Origin: Acidaminococcaceae bacterium
GTDB taxonomy: Bacteria > Bacillota > Negativicutes > Acidaminococcales > Acidaminococcaceae
NCBI GenBank assembly: GCA_017405945.1
Contig: JAFQZL010000027.1
Coordinates: 1 to 43,878 of the forward strand
DNA: 43,878 nt
Direction: 5' to 3'
The position numbers and the translations under genes are program-made. Numbering within the stretch: position 1 is the stretch's first letter; every line of letters begins with the position of its first letter. Below, in pieces: positions 1-8,658 of this stretch. The notes under the pieces are model-generated. The model made no database searches, was not told the DNA's origin, and saw only the letters and a program-made list of their open reading frames with translations.

Positions 1-605
1 ATCTTCATGGCGAAACTGATGACTTCCCGCACGTCGTTCAGCAGTACCACGCGGCCCTTATAAGCCGGGTTCCACAGGTCACGCCAGGAAGTGGGCGGTG
101 TTTTCACGTACTTTTTATTATAAGCGATGCCCGTGATGCCCCAGGAATAGACAACGGAATGGGTTCCGGTGGGATCATAGGCAGGCGCCTGTAAGTCTTT
201 AATGAGGTTTTTCGTATTGGGAATCTTGCTCATGTCCAGTTCTTCGAGCAGGTTGAGCTTCAACATGGTGGTTATCATGTAGTCGCTGGGCTGGATCACG
301 TCATAGCGTGCTCCGCCAGCCTGAATTTTAGCCAGAAGTTCTTCGTTGTTGGCAAATACATCATAGTTAATCTTGCAGTTGAATTTCTTTTCAAAATCTG
401 CCAGAACTTCAGGGTCAAAATTGTCAGCCCAGCTGAACAGGTTGAGTACTTGCTTTCCTTCCGCATTCTTTGCAGGCTCGGCCGGTTTTGCGGGTTCTTC
501 CTTTTTCGTAGGTTCCGCAGGTTTCTCCGCTTTCTTTTCCGGTCCGCCGCAGGCAGTCAGCAAAAGTACTAAAAAACAGAACAACAGAACAAGAATTTTT
601 TTCAT
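1..605 (-). CDS. Polyamine ABC transporter substrate-binding lipoprotein (PotD-like), C-terminus outside window
   Basis: Periplasmic or membrane-tethered binding protein for a spermidine/putrescine-type importer. The reading frame starts at 605 and is still open at position 1, so about 201 residues are visible and the C-terminal part is missing. GGAGGAG lies 9 nt before the ATG. Residues 1-19 form a lipoprotein signal ending in a lipobox (LTAC, Cys19), followed by a low-complexity Lys/Glu/Pro/Ala linker. The mature part has SWADNFDP, NNEELLAKIQAGG, QPSDYM and YSWGITGIAYNKKYV. These match closely, segment by segment, the complete potD just upstream (1011-2096). It is therefore a tandem paralogue at the distal end of the potABCD operon. 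It may widen ligand range, but the sequence does not say which ligand. Confidence 0.9.
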   Translation of the reverse strand, partial: MKKILVLLFCFLVLLLTACGGPEKKAEKPAEPTKKEEPAKPAEPAKNAEGKQVLNLFSWADNFDPEVLADFEKKFNCKINYDVFANNEELLAKIQAGGARYDVIQPSDYMITTMLKLNLLEELDMSKIPNTKNLIKDLQAPAYDPTGTHSVVYSWGITGIAYNKKYVKTPPTSWRDLWNPAYKGRVVLLNDVREVISFAMK

Positions 606-865
606 TTTATAAAAACTCCTCCTTTTCTCCATACTGGCAGCCGGAACTGCACCACCAGTAAGCCAGTTTGCAATACTATCGCAGACATATTATACCATAT
701 TTATTGATTCTGTGCATATTTTTCTCACAGGGAGGAAAAAACAGCTCCGGAAATATCCTTTCAGGGGCCGTCGCTGTAACGTAAAAAGTAACAACTTAAA
801 ACTCATATGCTATCCGTTTGGACGAAATGAAAGTTCCGGTCTGTATTATTCCAATAAAAAAGAAC

Positions 866-983
866 AACTCCGGTTGTTTTCCTCTGAGGGGTCTCCGTCG
901 AATTGTGTCGGGACAAGCCGCAAGCGTGCTTGCGGGCGCGTCGGCGATGCAATTCGGGGGAGAGAGGAAAATGACCGGAGCGT
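866..983. repeat. Long imperfect inverted repeat between the two potD paralogues
   Basis: The left arm (CTCCGGTTGTTTTCCTCT, then GAATTGTGTCG and CCGCAAGC) is mirrored by the right arm (GCTTGCGG, GATGCAATTC, GAGAGGAAAATGACCGGAG). Transcribed from either strand this gives a hairpin of about 115 nt with a few bulges. A partial copy of the left-arm motif (CAGCTCCGG, CAGGGGCCGTCG) lies further left at about 740-775. The gap 606-1010 holds no convincing gene. The hairpin could attenuate or stabilise transcript between the two potD genes. Confidence 0.6.
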
Positions 984-1010
984 AATTATGTAATTATATA
1001 CTCGGAGCTA

Positions 1011-2096
1011 TTACTTGCCTGTCTTCAGTTCGGTCCAATACTTGTCATACATGGTAATGGCATTTCCGATATCATGCAGCCATTCGCCTTTGTCGGCTTT
1101 GGCGGCGGCATCTTTCAGGATCGGGTTTTCCACGATTTCTTTTTTCTGCATGGGGATGGCCGCTGCGTTGGCGTTGGGCAGCTTCATGTAATCAAAGTTG
1201 CGGGCGCTGACTTTCGGATCATAGATATAGTTCAGGAACTTCATGGCCAGTTCTTTGTTCTTGGCGCCTTTGGGAATGGCCATGTTGTCGGCCCAAATCA
1301 GGGTGCCTTCCTTAGGAACGCAGAAAGTGATGTTGGAGTTATCGAAATTACAGAAAGAGGCGTCGCCGCTCCACATGTGGGCGATCCAGGCTTCTTCCGC
1401 AATCATCTTCTGTTTATTGTTTTCGGTATCATATGCGAGTACGTTGGCGTTCAGTTTCTTCAGGTCGTTGAAGGCCGCTTCCACGTCCTTCGGGTCGGTG
1501 CTGTTGTTGGATTTGCCCATCTTCTTCAGGGCCAGGCTGAATACTTCCCGGTTGTCGTTCAACAGGATGATGTGGCCTTTGTATTCGGGTTTCCACAGGT
1601 CGGCCCAGCTGGTGATGGGGTCTTTCACGTATTTCTTATTATAAGCAATACCGGTGATGCCCCAAACATAGGGAATTGCGAATTCCAGTTTCTGGTCATA
1701 GGCGGGATGTTTCAGGCTTTCAATCAGGTTGGGCTGTACGTTGGGCAGTTTGCTGTGGTCCAGTTTCTCCAGCATGTTCAGCTGGATCATGGTGGTGACC
1801 ATGTAGTCGGAAGGCTGGATGATATCAAACTGGGCGCCGCCGGCCTGCATCTTGGCCAGCAGTTCTTCGTTGTTGGAATATACGTCGTAATTGACGCGGC
1901 AGTTGTTGGCCTTTTCAAATTCTGCCAGTACCTGGGGATCAAAATAGTCGGCCCAGCTGTAAATATTCAGTACCTGCTGTTCTTTTTTGGGCGCGTCTTT
2001 CGGCGCTTCGGCTTTCTTTTCGCCGCCTCCGCCGCAGCCTGCCAGGGCAAAGGTGAAGCATACAACCAGTAAGAGCATCAGAGTCAGTTTTTTCAA
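1011..2096 (-). CDS. potD: Spermidine/putrescine ABC transporter substrate-binding lipoprotein PotD
   Basis: Solute receptor of the polyamine importer encoded immediately upstream by potABC. It is 361 aa, the usual length for the family. The start is a TTG at 2096, preceded by GAGG about 10 nt upstream; the MKK it creates gives the expected positive n-region, so it is preferred over the ATG six codons later. Signal peptide residues 1-20 end in a lipobox (LAGC, Cys21), followed by a charged linker. Bacterial extracellular solute-binding family signatures include IYSWADYFDP (residues 45-54), NNEELLAKMQAGG and WGITGIAYNKKYV. Membership in the PotD/PotF family is clear; whether the ligand is spermidine, putrescine or both cannot be read from sequence. 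Confidence 0.93.
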   Translation of the reverse strand: MKKLTLMLLLVVCFTFALAGCGGGGEKKAEAPKDAPKKEQQVLNIYSWADYFDPQVLAEFEKANNCRVNYDVYSNNEELLAKMQAGGAQFDIIQPSDYMVTTMIQLNMLEKLDHSKLPNVQPNLIESLKHPAYDQKLEFAIPYVWGITGIAYNKKYVKDPITSWADLWKPEYKGHIILLNDNREVFSLALKKMGKSNNSTDPKDVEAAFNDLKKLNANVLAYDTENNKQKMIAEEAWIAHMWSGDASFCNFDNSNITFCVPKEGTLIWADNMAIPKGAKNKELAMKFLNYIYDPKVSARNFDYMKLPNANAAAIPMQKKEIVENPILKDAAAKADKGEWLHDIGNAITMYDKYWTELKTGK

Positions 2097-2269
2097 ATCG
2101 TATCAACCTCTTTTCTTTCTCAATATAAGAATATGGTTTTAAAAATTTTCAATGCAACGAATTACAGCTTTGGGTTCACTTCAGTAAAACGTACTTCCGG
2201 GGATCGTGTCGTCTGTACAGGTAAAACTCATTTCACAGCATCCCTCCTTCAGGTTGAAAATGAACAGTT

Positions 2270-3064
2270 TCAGTCTTCCGCTTTCGCTTTGTGGCTGGGT
2301 TGCAGGAATTCCGCCAGCAGCACCAGTATAATCTCTACCACCATCATTAACGTGGACAGGGCGTTGATTTCCGGGGAAATACCGCGCTTGACCATGGCGT
2401 AGATGTACAGTGGCAGCGTTGTGGAATTGGGCCCCGCCACGAAGAAGCTGATGACAAAATCGTCGATGGAAAGGGTAAAGGCAATGAGGGCCCCGGCTAC
2501 GATGCCCGGCATGATGAGGGGCAATGTTACGTAGCGGAAGCACTGCCAGGGAGTGGCATACAGATCGCTGGCCGCCTGTTCATAGTCGCTGCGCATGCCG
2601 TCCAGGCGGGCGCCTACCGTGATGACTACGAAAGAGAGGCAGAATGTGATGTGTGCCAGGATCAGGGAGCCTTTGCCCAGAGGCATGTGCACCTGGGAGA
2701 ATAATACTAACAGGGACAGGCCCATGACGATTTCCGGAATGAGTATGGGAAGATAGACCAGACCGTTGATGACGCTCTGCAGCTTGAATTTGTACCGGTG
2801 CAGGGCAATGGCGGCGATGGTGCCTAAGGTAGTGGACACGATGGTGGAGGAAAAACCGATGATCAGGGTGTTGATCAGGGCTTCCAGCACCCGGCGGTTA
2901 TTGAACAGCTGCTCATACCACCGGAAGGTGAATCCGGTCCACACCGCATTGATGCGGGAATCGTTGAAGGAGTACATGGCCAGGATGACCAGGGGTACGT
3001 ACAGAAATGCCAGAATGGCCAGGGAGTAGGCCAGCAGCACATGACTACGCCATGTTTTTTGCAT
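2270..3064 (-). CDS. potC: Spermidine/putrescine ABC transporter permease PotC
   Basis: Second membrane subunit of the polyamine importer, about 264 aa with six predicted hydrophobic segments. The binding-protein-dependent permease EAA motif is visible as EQAASDLYATPWQCFRYVTLP, the loop that docks on PotA. A longer frame opens upstream, but GGAGGT followed by 8 nt points to the ATG at 3064. This start overlaps the end of potB by 20 nt, indicating translational coupling. About 170 nt without a gene separate it from potD downstream. Confidence 0.92.
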   Translation of the reverse strand: MQKTWRSHVLLAYSLAILAFLYVPLVILAMYSFNDSRINAVWTGFTFRWYEQLFNNRRVLEALINTLIIGFSSTIVSTTLGTIAAIALHRYKFKLQSVINGLVYLPILIPEIVMGLSLLVLFSQVHMPLGKGSLILAHITFCLSFVVITVGARLDGMRSDYEQAASDLYATPWQCFRYVTLPLIMPGIVAGALIAFTLSIDDFVISFFVAGPNSTTLPLYIYAMVKRGISPEINALSTLMMVVEIILVLLAEFLQPSHKAKAED

Positions 3065-3902
3065 TTTCGGCACCTCCGTTCTGCGCCTGGATGGCACGGT
3101 AATAGAGGATGATCAGAAGCAGCGACAGTGCCGCCAGCACGATGGACAGGGCCGAACCGAAGGGCCAGTCGCGGGCGGAGAGGAACTGGTTCTGGATCAG
3201 GTTGCCTACCAGGGCGGATTTGGCACCCCCCATCACGTCGGGGACGACGAACATGCCCAGGGAGGAGATGAAGACCAGGATGGTGCCTGCGGCCACGCCG
3301 GGCATGGTCAGGGGCAGGGTAATCTTCCGGAAAGCGGTGAAAGGAGCAGCTCCCAGATCGGAAGCGGCTTCCAGCAGCCGGCGATCCAGCTGTTCGATGG
3401 AAACGTAGATGGGCAGGATCATAAAGGGCAGCAGGGAGTAAATCATGCCCAGCATTACAGCGCCTTCATTATATAACAGCTGCAGGGGCTGTTCGATAAA
3501 GCCTGCCTTCATTAAAAAAGTGTTCAGCACGCCCTGGGCCCGCAGGATGATGACCCATGCATAGGAGCGGATCAGGAAGTTGATCCAGAAGGGAATCATG
3601 CAGAGGATCAGCCCCGGCTGCTGCCAGCGTTTGGGCAGCTGGGCGATATAGTAGGCCAGCGGATACCCCATGAGGATGGTCACCACCGTGGTGACCAGGG
3701 CTACCAGCAGGGTCTGTGCAAAGATGGAAAGATATAAGGGCTCCAGAAAACGCAGGTAGTTGTTGATGTTCCAGTTGAAAACCACCTGACCGTAGGGGGT
3801 ACGGGCGGCAAAGGACACGGCAACTACGATGAGCATGGGAACGATGAAGAAAATCCCCAGCCACAGCATCGAAGGAGCAATCAGTAATTTACCGTTCTTC
3901 AT
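3045..3902 (-). CDS. potB: Spermidine/putrescine ABC transporter permease PotB
   Basis: First membrane subunit of the polyamine importer, 285 aa with about six transmembrane helices. The N-terminal helix is followed by a periplasmic segment (ARTPYGQVVFNWNINNYLRFL), typical of PotB. The EAA coupling motif is LEAASDLGAAPFTAFRKITLP near residue 195. The start at 3902 has GGCGGAG just upstream, 12 nt after the potA stop. It overlaps potC at its 3' end. Confidence 0.92.
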   Translation of the reverse strand: MKNGKLLIAPSMLWLGIFFIVPMLIVVAVSFAARTPYGQVVFNWNINNYLRFLEPLYLSIFAQTLLVALVTTVVTILMGYPLAYYIAQLPKRWQQPGLILCMIPFWINFLIRSYAWVIILRAQGVLNTFLMKAGFIEQPLQLLYNEGAVMLGMIYSLLPFMILPIYVSIEQLDRRLLEAASDLGAAPFTAFRKITLPLTMPGVAAGTILVFISSLGMFVVPDVMGGAKSALVGNLIQNQFLSARDWPFGSALSIVLAALSLLLIILYYRAIQAQNGGAENAKNMA

Positions 3903-3914
3903 GTCTCCGCCTTT

Positions 3915-4913
3915 CTATTCCTTTTCCACTTTTACGCCGTCACGGTCGTACCACCAGATGCCCACCCGGTCGTCGGCCTGCCAGCGGTGCACGTCATCAA
4001 AATACTGGTAGGCGATGACGGTCTGGTTTGTGTTGTCAAGACGGATAAAGACTTTGTCGATGGTGCCGTAGAAGACGATATCCACTACAGTACCGAAAAA
4101 TTTCGGCTCCGGATGGTCAGCGCCCTCTTCGTCTTCCGGACAGAGGTTGAGCTTTTCCGGACGCAGGGCATAGGTGTCGCTGCCGATGTCGAAGAAGTTG
4201 CTTTCGCCAATAAAGCGGGCTACAAATGTATTCTTCGGATGATGGTAGATGCCATTGGGATCCCCGTCCTGCTGGATGACGCCGTCGTGCATGATGACGA
4301 TACGGTCGCTCATGGTAAGGGCTTCCTCCTGGTCATGAGTTACGAAAACGAAGGTAAGGCCCAGGCCACGCTGTAAGTTTTTCAGTTCCAGCTGGAGTTT
4401 TTTCCGCAGCTGGTAGTCCAGGGCGCCCAGGGGTTCGTCCAGCAACAATACTTTGGGGCTGTTTACCAGGGCACGGGCGATGGCCACGCGCTGCTGCTGC
4501 CCGCCGGACATCTGGGAGGGGTAGCGGTCCCGGAACTGTTCCAGCTGTGTCAGATACAGAACCTGGTTGATGCGCTCCTGCGCCTCATCGTTAGGCACAC
4601 CCTGCATCTTCAACCCGAAATGAATGTTCTCCGTTACGGTCATATGGGGAAATAAGGCATAGTTCTGGAAAACCATGTTGACATTGCGTTTATAAGGCGG
4701 CAGTTTGGTAATATCCTTGCCGTCCAGGATCACCTTGCCGGTAGTTGGCGTTTCCAGACCCGCGATCATGCGCAGCAGTGTGGTTTTGCCGCAACCGGAG
4801 GGGCCCAGCAGGGTTACAAACTCACCATCATTGATGGTAAGGTTTAAAGTAGGGATGATAAGATGCTCGCCAAACTTTTTGGTAATCCCTTCCAAACGGA
4901 TTAATTCATTCAT
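3915..4913 (-). CDS. potA: Spermidine/putrescine ABC transporter ATPase PotA
   Basis: Cytoplasmic ATPase that powers the PotBC channel. In order it shows Walker [11 protein letters not shown]-loop [14 protein letters not shown] signature MSGGQQQRV, Walker [13 protein letters not shown] and H-loop [12 protein letters not shown]-terminal TOBE-like regulatory region ([10 protein letters not shown], then [12 protein letters not shown]) follows. About 332 aa, slightly shorter than the E. coli protein. The ATG at 4913 (MNELIRLEG) is preferred; a GTG three codons upstream (4922) is a possible alternative start. First gene of the operon, read divergently from gdhA, with its own promoter and a leader hairpin. 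Confidence 0.93.
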   Translation of the reverse strand: MNELIRLEGITKKFGEHLIIPTLNLTINDGEFVTLLGPSGCGKTTLLRMIAGLETPTTGKVILDGKDITKLPPYKRNVNMVFQNYALFPHMTVTENIHFGLKMQGVPNDEAQERINQVLYLTQLEQFRDRYPSQMSGGQQQRVAIARALVNSPKVLLLDEPLGALDYQLRKKLQLELKNLQRGLGLTFVFVTHDQEEALTMSDRIVIMHDGVIQQDGDPNGIYHHPKNTFVARFIGESNFFDIGSDTYALRPEKLNLCPEDEEGADHPEPKFFGTVVDIVFYGTIDKVFIRLDNTNQTVIAYQYFDDVHRWQADDRVGIWWYDRDGVKVEKE

Positions 4914-4933
4914 TGCGATCACAACCTTTCCTG

Positions 4934-4957
4934 AGAAACCGCTGTAAGGCGGTTTCT
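4934..4957. promoter_or_regulatory. Perfect 9-bp hairpin in the potA leader
   Basis: AGAAACCGC and GCGGTTTCT are exact complements around a 6-nt loop. The hairpin lies about 20 nt before the potA start, just ahead of the ribosome binding region. There is no U-run after it on the potA strand, so it is not a standard terminator. It could modulate translation or protect the mRNA 5' end. Confidence 0.5.
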
Positions 4958-5089
4958 GCTAAGTAATAGTCAGGGCTTTGCGGAAATGTTTCTTTATCTT
5001 TTCCGCGTTCCCCGGGCAGGAAAGCCATTTGGAAATTGAAATTTCGGGCAGGCTGACCCAATTTAATTCTTTTAATTTATTGTACTTGC

Positions 5090-5118
5090 ATTATACATGC
5101 AAAAGTCTGAGATTACAA
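5090..5118 (-). promoter_or_regulatory. Predicted sigma-A promoter of the pot operon
   Basis: On the minus strand TTGTAA (5118-5113), 17-nt spacer, TATAAT (5095-5090). The -10 lies inside a small dyad, TTGCAT-5-ATGCAA. Runs of T and A just upstream (5121-5148) could act as an UP element. The predicted transcript starts near 5083 and has a leader of about 170 nt. Confidence 0.6.
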
Positions 5119-5154
5119 TGTTTTTTTTGTAAAAAAAATATTTTTTTAAAATTG

Positions 5155-5186
5155 TTGCCAACCCGCATGTCTGATAGGGTCGGCAA
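5155..5186. promoter_or_regulatory. Inverted repeat in the potA-gdhA divergent control region
   Basis: TTGCCAACCC pairs with GGGTCGGCAA with one mismatch, separated by 12 nt. The half GGGTCGG is repeated directly at 5188-5194. It lies between the two divergent promoters, a typical place for an operator. No known regulator consensus was recognised. Confidence 0.35.
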
Positions 5187-5244
5187 GGGGTCGGATTTTG
5201 CAAAAAGCGAAACTTTTCCCAAGGCCCTTTTTATACAGTTCTGT

Positions 5245-5273
5245 TTTACATTTATTATATATTGTGTTATAAT
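5245..5273 (+). promoter_or_regulatory. Predicted sigma-A promoter of gdhA
   Basis: TTTACA (5245-5250), 17-nt spacer, TATAAT (5268-5273). This leaves a leader of about 135 nt before the gdhA start at 5415. It is the best promoter match on the plus strand in the 500-nt gap. Confidence 0.6.
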
Positions 5274-5414
5274 ATTTTTGAAAAAAGTGTTGCAATATTT
5301 AAACGGTTTGCGGTATTTAGTAAAAAACATTTCATGACTCTGTCAGTGCAGCTTTTGGAACTGCATTGTAATATATTAAATAAAAAATATAATTATGTAA
5401 GGAGGAAGATTATC

Positions 5415-6656
5415 ATGGGACTGATTGAACAATCTATGATTCCGCTGAACAAGGCCATTGAGGCGATGAAGCTGGATCCGGGCGCGGCTGCCATCATTGC
5501 GGTACCGGAAAAGACCACGGAAGTCCATATTCCGGTAAAGATGGATAACGGCAAGGTTCAGGTATTTACGGGCTATCGCTGTCAGCACAGCACCATCATG
5601 GGACCGGCCAAGGGCGGCGTGCGGTATCATACGGCTGTCAATATGGACGAAGTGAAGACCCTGGCTTTCTGGATGACCTGCAAGTGCGCGGTGGCAGGCC
5701 TTCCCTACGGCGGCGGCAAGGGCGGCATCATCGTGGATGTGACCAAGCTGTCGGAACGGGAACTGGAAGCCCTTACCCGCGGCTACATTGACAAGATTGC
5801 AGGCGTCATCGGCGAAAAGAAAGATATTCCGGCTCCGGACATGAACACCAATGCCAAGATCATGGGCTGGATGATGGATGAATACAGCAAGATCACCGGT
5901 CAGTACGAACCCGGCTTCATCACTGGCAAGGATATTTCCGTAGGCGGCTCCCTGGGACGTACGGCAGCCACCGGCCGCGGCGTGGTGACGGCTGCGCTGG
6001 AAGCCCTGAAAGTAAAGGGTATGAAGGTGAAAGGCGCTACTGCAGCGGTACAGGGCTTCGGCAATGTAGGCAGCTGGACCGCCAAGCTGGCGTTTGATGA
6101 AGGCATGAAGATCGTGGCCATTTCCGACGTATTCGGTGCTGTTTTTAATAAGAAAGGCATCGATCCTTACAAACTGGCGGAATACACTGCCACCAGTAAG
6201 GGACACAGCGTAGTAGGCTATCCCGATGCAGATCCCATTGACAAGGAACTGGTGCTTGAACAGAAAGTTGACGTGCTGTTCCCCTGCGCCATGGAAAACC
6301 AGATCACCAAAGCCAACGCAAAAAAAATCAAGGCAACCATCATCTGCGAGGGTGCCAACGGACCCACCACTCCGGAAGCAGACGAGATTCTGGACAAGAA
6401 GGGCATCTTTGTTGTTCCCGATATCCTGGCCAACGGCGGCGGCGTAACCGTTTCCTACTTTGAATGGGTACAGAACCTGTACCGTTTCTACTGGTCGGAA
6501 GAAGAAGTGAAGAACCGCCAGATCGACATGATGGTGAAAGCATTCAAAGAAGTGCATGACCTGACCCTGGAGTACAAGGTGTCCATGCGTGTTGCCGCTT
6601 ACATTTCCGCACTGAAACGTCTGGCTGTGGCCATGAAGTTCAGAGGAATGTATTAA
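5415..6656 (+). CDS. gdhA: Glutamate dehydrogenase (Glu/Leu/Phe/Val dehydrogenase family)
   Basis: Oxidatively deaminates glutamate to 2-oxoglutarate with NAD(P); in glutamate-fermenting anaerobes it opens the hydroxyglutarate route. The product is 413 aa, the normal length for the hexameric class. AAGGAGG lies 9 nt before the ATG at 5415, which overrides the longer open frame upstream. Substrate-binding Lys66 is in GPAKGGVRYH, Lys90 precedes the core, catalytic Lys102 is in GGGKGG and the catalytic Asp142 is in PAPDMNT. The Rossmann dinucleotide motif QGFGNVGS is at about residues 213-220. It is monocistronic, with its own promoter and a strong terminator. Cofactor preference (NAD or NADP) is not decided here. 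Confidence 0.95.
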   Translation: MGLIEQSMIPLNKAIEAMKLDPGAAAIIAVPEKTTEVHIPVKMDNGKVQVFTGYRCQHSTIMGPAKGGVRYHTAVNMDEVKTLAFWMTCKCAVAGLPYGGGKGGIIVDVTKLSERELEALTRGYIDKIAGVIGEKKDIPAPDMNTNAKIMGWMMDEYSKITGQYEPGFITGKDISVGGSLGRTAATGRGVVTAALEALKVKGMKVKGATAAVQGFGNVGSWTAKLAFDEGMKIVAISDVFGAVFNKKGIDPYKLAEYTATSKGHSVVGYPDADPIDKELVLEQKVDVLFPCAMENQITKANAKKIKATIICEGANGPTTPEADEILDKKGIFVVPDILANGGGVTVSYFEWVQNLYRFYWSEEEVKNRQIDMMVKAFKEVHDLTLEYKVSMRVAAYISALKRLAVAMKFRGMY

Positions 6657-6680
6657 GAACTGAAAATAGCCCCAAAAAAA

Positions 6681-6704
6681 CCTGCGCTAAGCGCAGGTTT
6701 TTTT
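6681..6704 (+). terminator. Rho-independent terminator of gdhA
   Basis: CCTGCGC-TAA-GCGCAGG, a perfect 7-bp GC-rich stem with a 3-nt loop, is followed by seven T. An A-run precedes the stem, so it may work in both directions. Confidence 0.9.
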
Positions 6705-6706
6705 AT

Positions 6707-6735
6707 TTGACACTGTTTTCCCCAAGTGATAAAAT
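6707..6735 (+). promoter_or_regulatory. Predicted sigma-A promoter of the aminotransferase gene
   Basis: TTGACA (6707-6712), 17-nt spacer, TAAAAT (6730-6735). A near-consensus promoter starting directly after the gdhA terminator. Confidence 0.7.
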
Positions 6736-6772
6736 TTTTTATATATGAATTTATGAAAGAGGGGTTTTTATT

Positions 6773-7957
6773 ATGGAATACAAATTTGCATCACGCATGG
6801 ACCGGATGAAGGCGTCTGAGATTCGTGAATTACTGAAACTTACTGCCCGGCCGGAGATAATTTCCTTTGCCGGCGGTCTGCCCGCCCCGGAACTGTTTCC
6901 GGTAAAAGAGATTGCCCAGGTATCCCATGACCTGGTTGAAAAAGAAGGCCAGAAGCTGCTGCAGTACGCTACCACGGAAGGCCGTCCCACCCTGCGGGAA
7001 AAGATCGCGAAACGCATGACGGAAAAATACGGTACCCCGGTCGATATGAACGACATTCTTATCACCACCGGTTCCCAGCAGTGCCTGGACTTTGCCGGCA
7101 AGCTGTTCCTGGATCCCGGCGACGTGGTGCTGTGCGAAAGCCCGTCCTACCTGGGCGCGCTGAATGCGTTTAATGCCTACCAGCCTGTGTTTAAGGAAGT
7201 TCCTACTGACGGGGAAGGCATCATTCCGGAAGAACTGGACAAGATTCTGGCCACCACCCCGAAATGCAAGTTCATTTATGTTATTCCCGACTTTCAGAAT
7301 CCCACCGGCATCTGCTGGAGTCTGGAACGTCGCAAAAAATTCATTGAAGTCATCAACAAGTATGACCTGCCGGTATTCGAAGACAATCCTTACGGGGAAC
7401 TGCGCTACAGAGGCGAAAGCTTCCCCACCCTGAAGTCCATGGATACCAAGGGCCTGGTTTCCTTCCTGGGTACCTTCTCCAAAATCTTCTGCCCGGGCCT
7501 GCGTTTAGGGTGGATTGCCGGTCCCCATACGATTGTTGAAAAGTTTGTCATGATCAAACAGAGCGCTGACCTGCACACCTCCAACTTTGACCAGGGTGTG
7601 GCCGATGCCTACATGGACACCTATGATCTGGATGCCCATGTGAAGGAAATCGTGGAATTGTATGGCCATCGCCGCGACCTGATCCTGAAGACCATGGAGG
7701 AAGAATTTCCGGAAGGTGTGGAATTCACCCGTCCCGACGGTGGTTTGTTCCTGTGGGTGACGGTTCCGGAAGGCGTCAGCGCCCGCAAGGTATTTGACAA
7801 GTGCATCGAACAGAAAGTAGCGGCCGTAATCGGCGATGCCTTCTATCCCAACGACAAGACCGACCGCAGCATGCGTGTCAACTACTCCTGTATGCCCGAC
7901 GACAAGATCGTGGAAGGCGTAAAACGCATGGCCAAAGCCATCAGAGAGTGTATGTAA
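6773..7957 (+). CDS. PLP-dependent aminotransferase, class I/II (2-aminoadipate/aromatic type)
   Basis: Transfers an amino group between an amino acid and a 2-oxo acid using pyridoxal phosphate, with glutamate/2-oxoglutarate a likely pair. It is 394 aa with the layout of LysN/ARO8-like enzymes: N-terminal ISFAGGLPAPELFP, PDFQNPTG near residue 182, and the Schiff-base lysine Lys237 in GTFSKIFCPGLRLGW. The C-terminal domain has PDGGLFLWV. There is no N-terminal GntR domain, so it is an enzyme and not a MocR regulator. It starts at ATG 6773 behind AGAGGGG. The position right after gdhA suggests coupled transamination and deamination, but it has its own promoter. Exact substrate is unknown. Confidence 0.88.
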   Translation: MEYKFASRMDRMKASEIRELLKLTARPEIISFAGGLPAPELFPVKEIAQVSHDLVEKEGQKLLQYATTEGRPTLREKIAKRMTEKYGTPVDMNDILITTGSQQCLDFAGKLFLDPGDVVLCESPSYLGALNAFNAYQPVFKEVPTDGEGIIPEELDKILATTPKCKFIYVIPDFQNPTGICWSLERRKKFIEVINKYDLPVFEDNPYGELRYRGESFPTLKSMDTKGLVSFLGTFSKIFCPGLRLGWIAGPHTIVEKFVMIKQSADLHTSNFDQGVADAYMDTYDLDAHVKEIVELYGHRRDLILKTMEEEFPEGVEFTRPDGGLFLWVTVPEGVSARKVFDKCIEQKVAAVIGDAFYPNDKTDRSMRVNYSCMPDDKIVEGVKRMAKAIRECM

Positions 7958-8069
7958 GCTGAACGTGCGCAGGCACGGTTCTGCCTGCTCCTGCAGTTTT
8001 TGCCGGTTATATTGCTTTCTGTAGTAAAAAGAAACAGATGCATATACAGAAGAGAAAGAGGTTGACGTT

Positions 8070-8462
8070 ATGCCGTTTATGATTGTAAGTGCAATTGTTG
8101 CTGTATTGGTTGCCATTCTGGCTGTCCAGAACTCCATGATGGTGGATCTGACGCTCTTTATGTGGAGTTTCCAGCTGAACCTGGTGCTGGTGGTGTTGCT
8201 CTCCGTCATCTGCGGCCTGTTGCTGGGGATCGTCTGGGGACTTACCGTCAAAACGCGCAGCATGTGGCAGACCCGCAAACTGAATGAACAGATTGCCCTG
8301 CTGGAAGACGACAAACGCATTTTACGTGATAAGGTGGAGCAGCTGATGAAAGCCCAGGGCGGCGTAATGGATCCGGCTGATACTACGACTACTCCCACGG
8401 CGGAGGCCTCAGAGAAGCCGGCATCTGCGGCAGGTCCGCTCAATGCCTTTATGAAAAGATAA
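8070..8462 (+). CDS. LapA-domain (DUF1049) small membrane protein
   Basis: A 130-aa inner-membrane protein with two hydrophobic helices (about residues 3-22 and 40-64). A cytoplasmic coiled-coil-like stretch (WQTRKLNEQIALLEDDKRIL) follows, then a Thr/Ala/Pro-rich tail. This is the layout of the LapA/YciS family, which in E. coli takes part in lipopolysaccharide assembly together with LapB. The start at 8070 has AGAGG upstream. Family assignment rests on topology and the AVQNSMMVDLTLFMW segment; the precise role here is inferred. Confidence 0.72.
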   Translation: MPFMIVSAIVAVLVAILAVQNSMMVDLTLFMWSFQLNLVLVVLLSVICGLLLGIVWGLTVKTRSMWQTRKLNEQIALLEDDKRILRDKVEQLMKAQGGVMDPADTTTTPTAEASEKPASAAGPLNAFMKR

Positions 8463-8516
8463 AAGATTCCCTATTTCGATAGTCTCAGCTTAATACAGAG
8501 ATGCAAGGCTTATCTG

Positions 8517-8550
8517 AACAGGCGGCAGCTGGTTGCCGTCTGTTTTTTTT
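8517..8550 (+). terminator. Rho-independent terminator after the LapA-domain gene
   Basis: AACAGGCGGCA pairs with TGCCGTCTGTT (one G-T pair) around a 6-nt loop and is followed by a T-run. It separates this gene from polA. Confidence 0.85.
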
Positions 8551-8658
8551 GTTGGTTGGAAAAGACGAAACACCGCTGTGGCATATTTCACTTTATATCA
8601 GATATAGTAATATGGTATAATTAATCACTAAATTATATGCACGTCAGGAGAATAAACT

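Noticed and set aside
712..993. 93-codon open frame between the two potD genes
   Set aside because: It lies across the inverted repeat at 866-983, has no ribosome binding site and an unnatural composition. The hairpin explains the region better.
1074..2072. 332-codon frame antisense to potD
   Set aside because: It is a shadow of potD with no ribosome binding site and no recognisable domain.
5376..6557. 393-codon frame antisense to gdhA
   Set aside because: It overlaps all of a strongly supported enzyme gene and matches no family.
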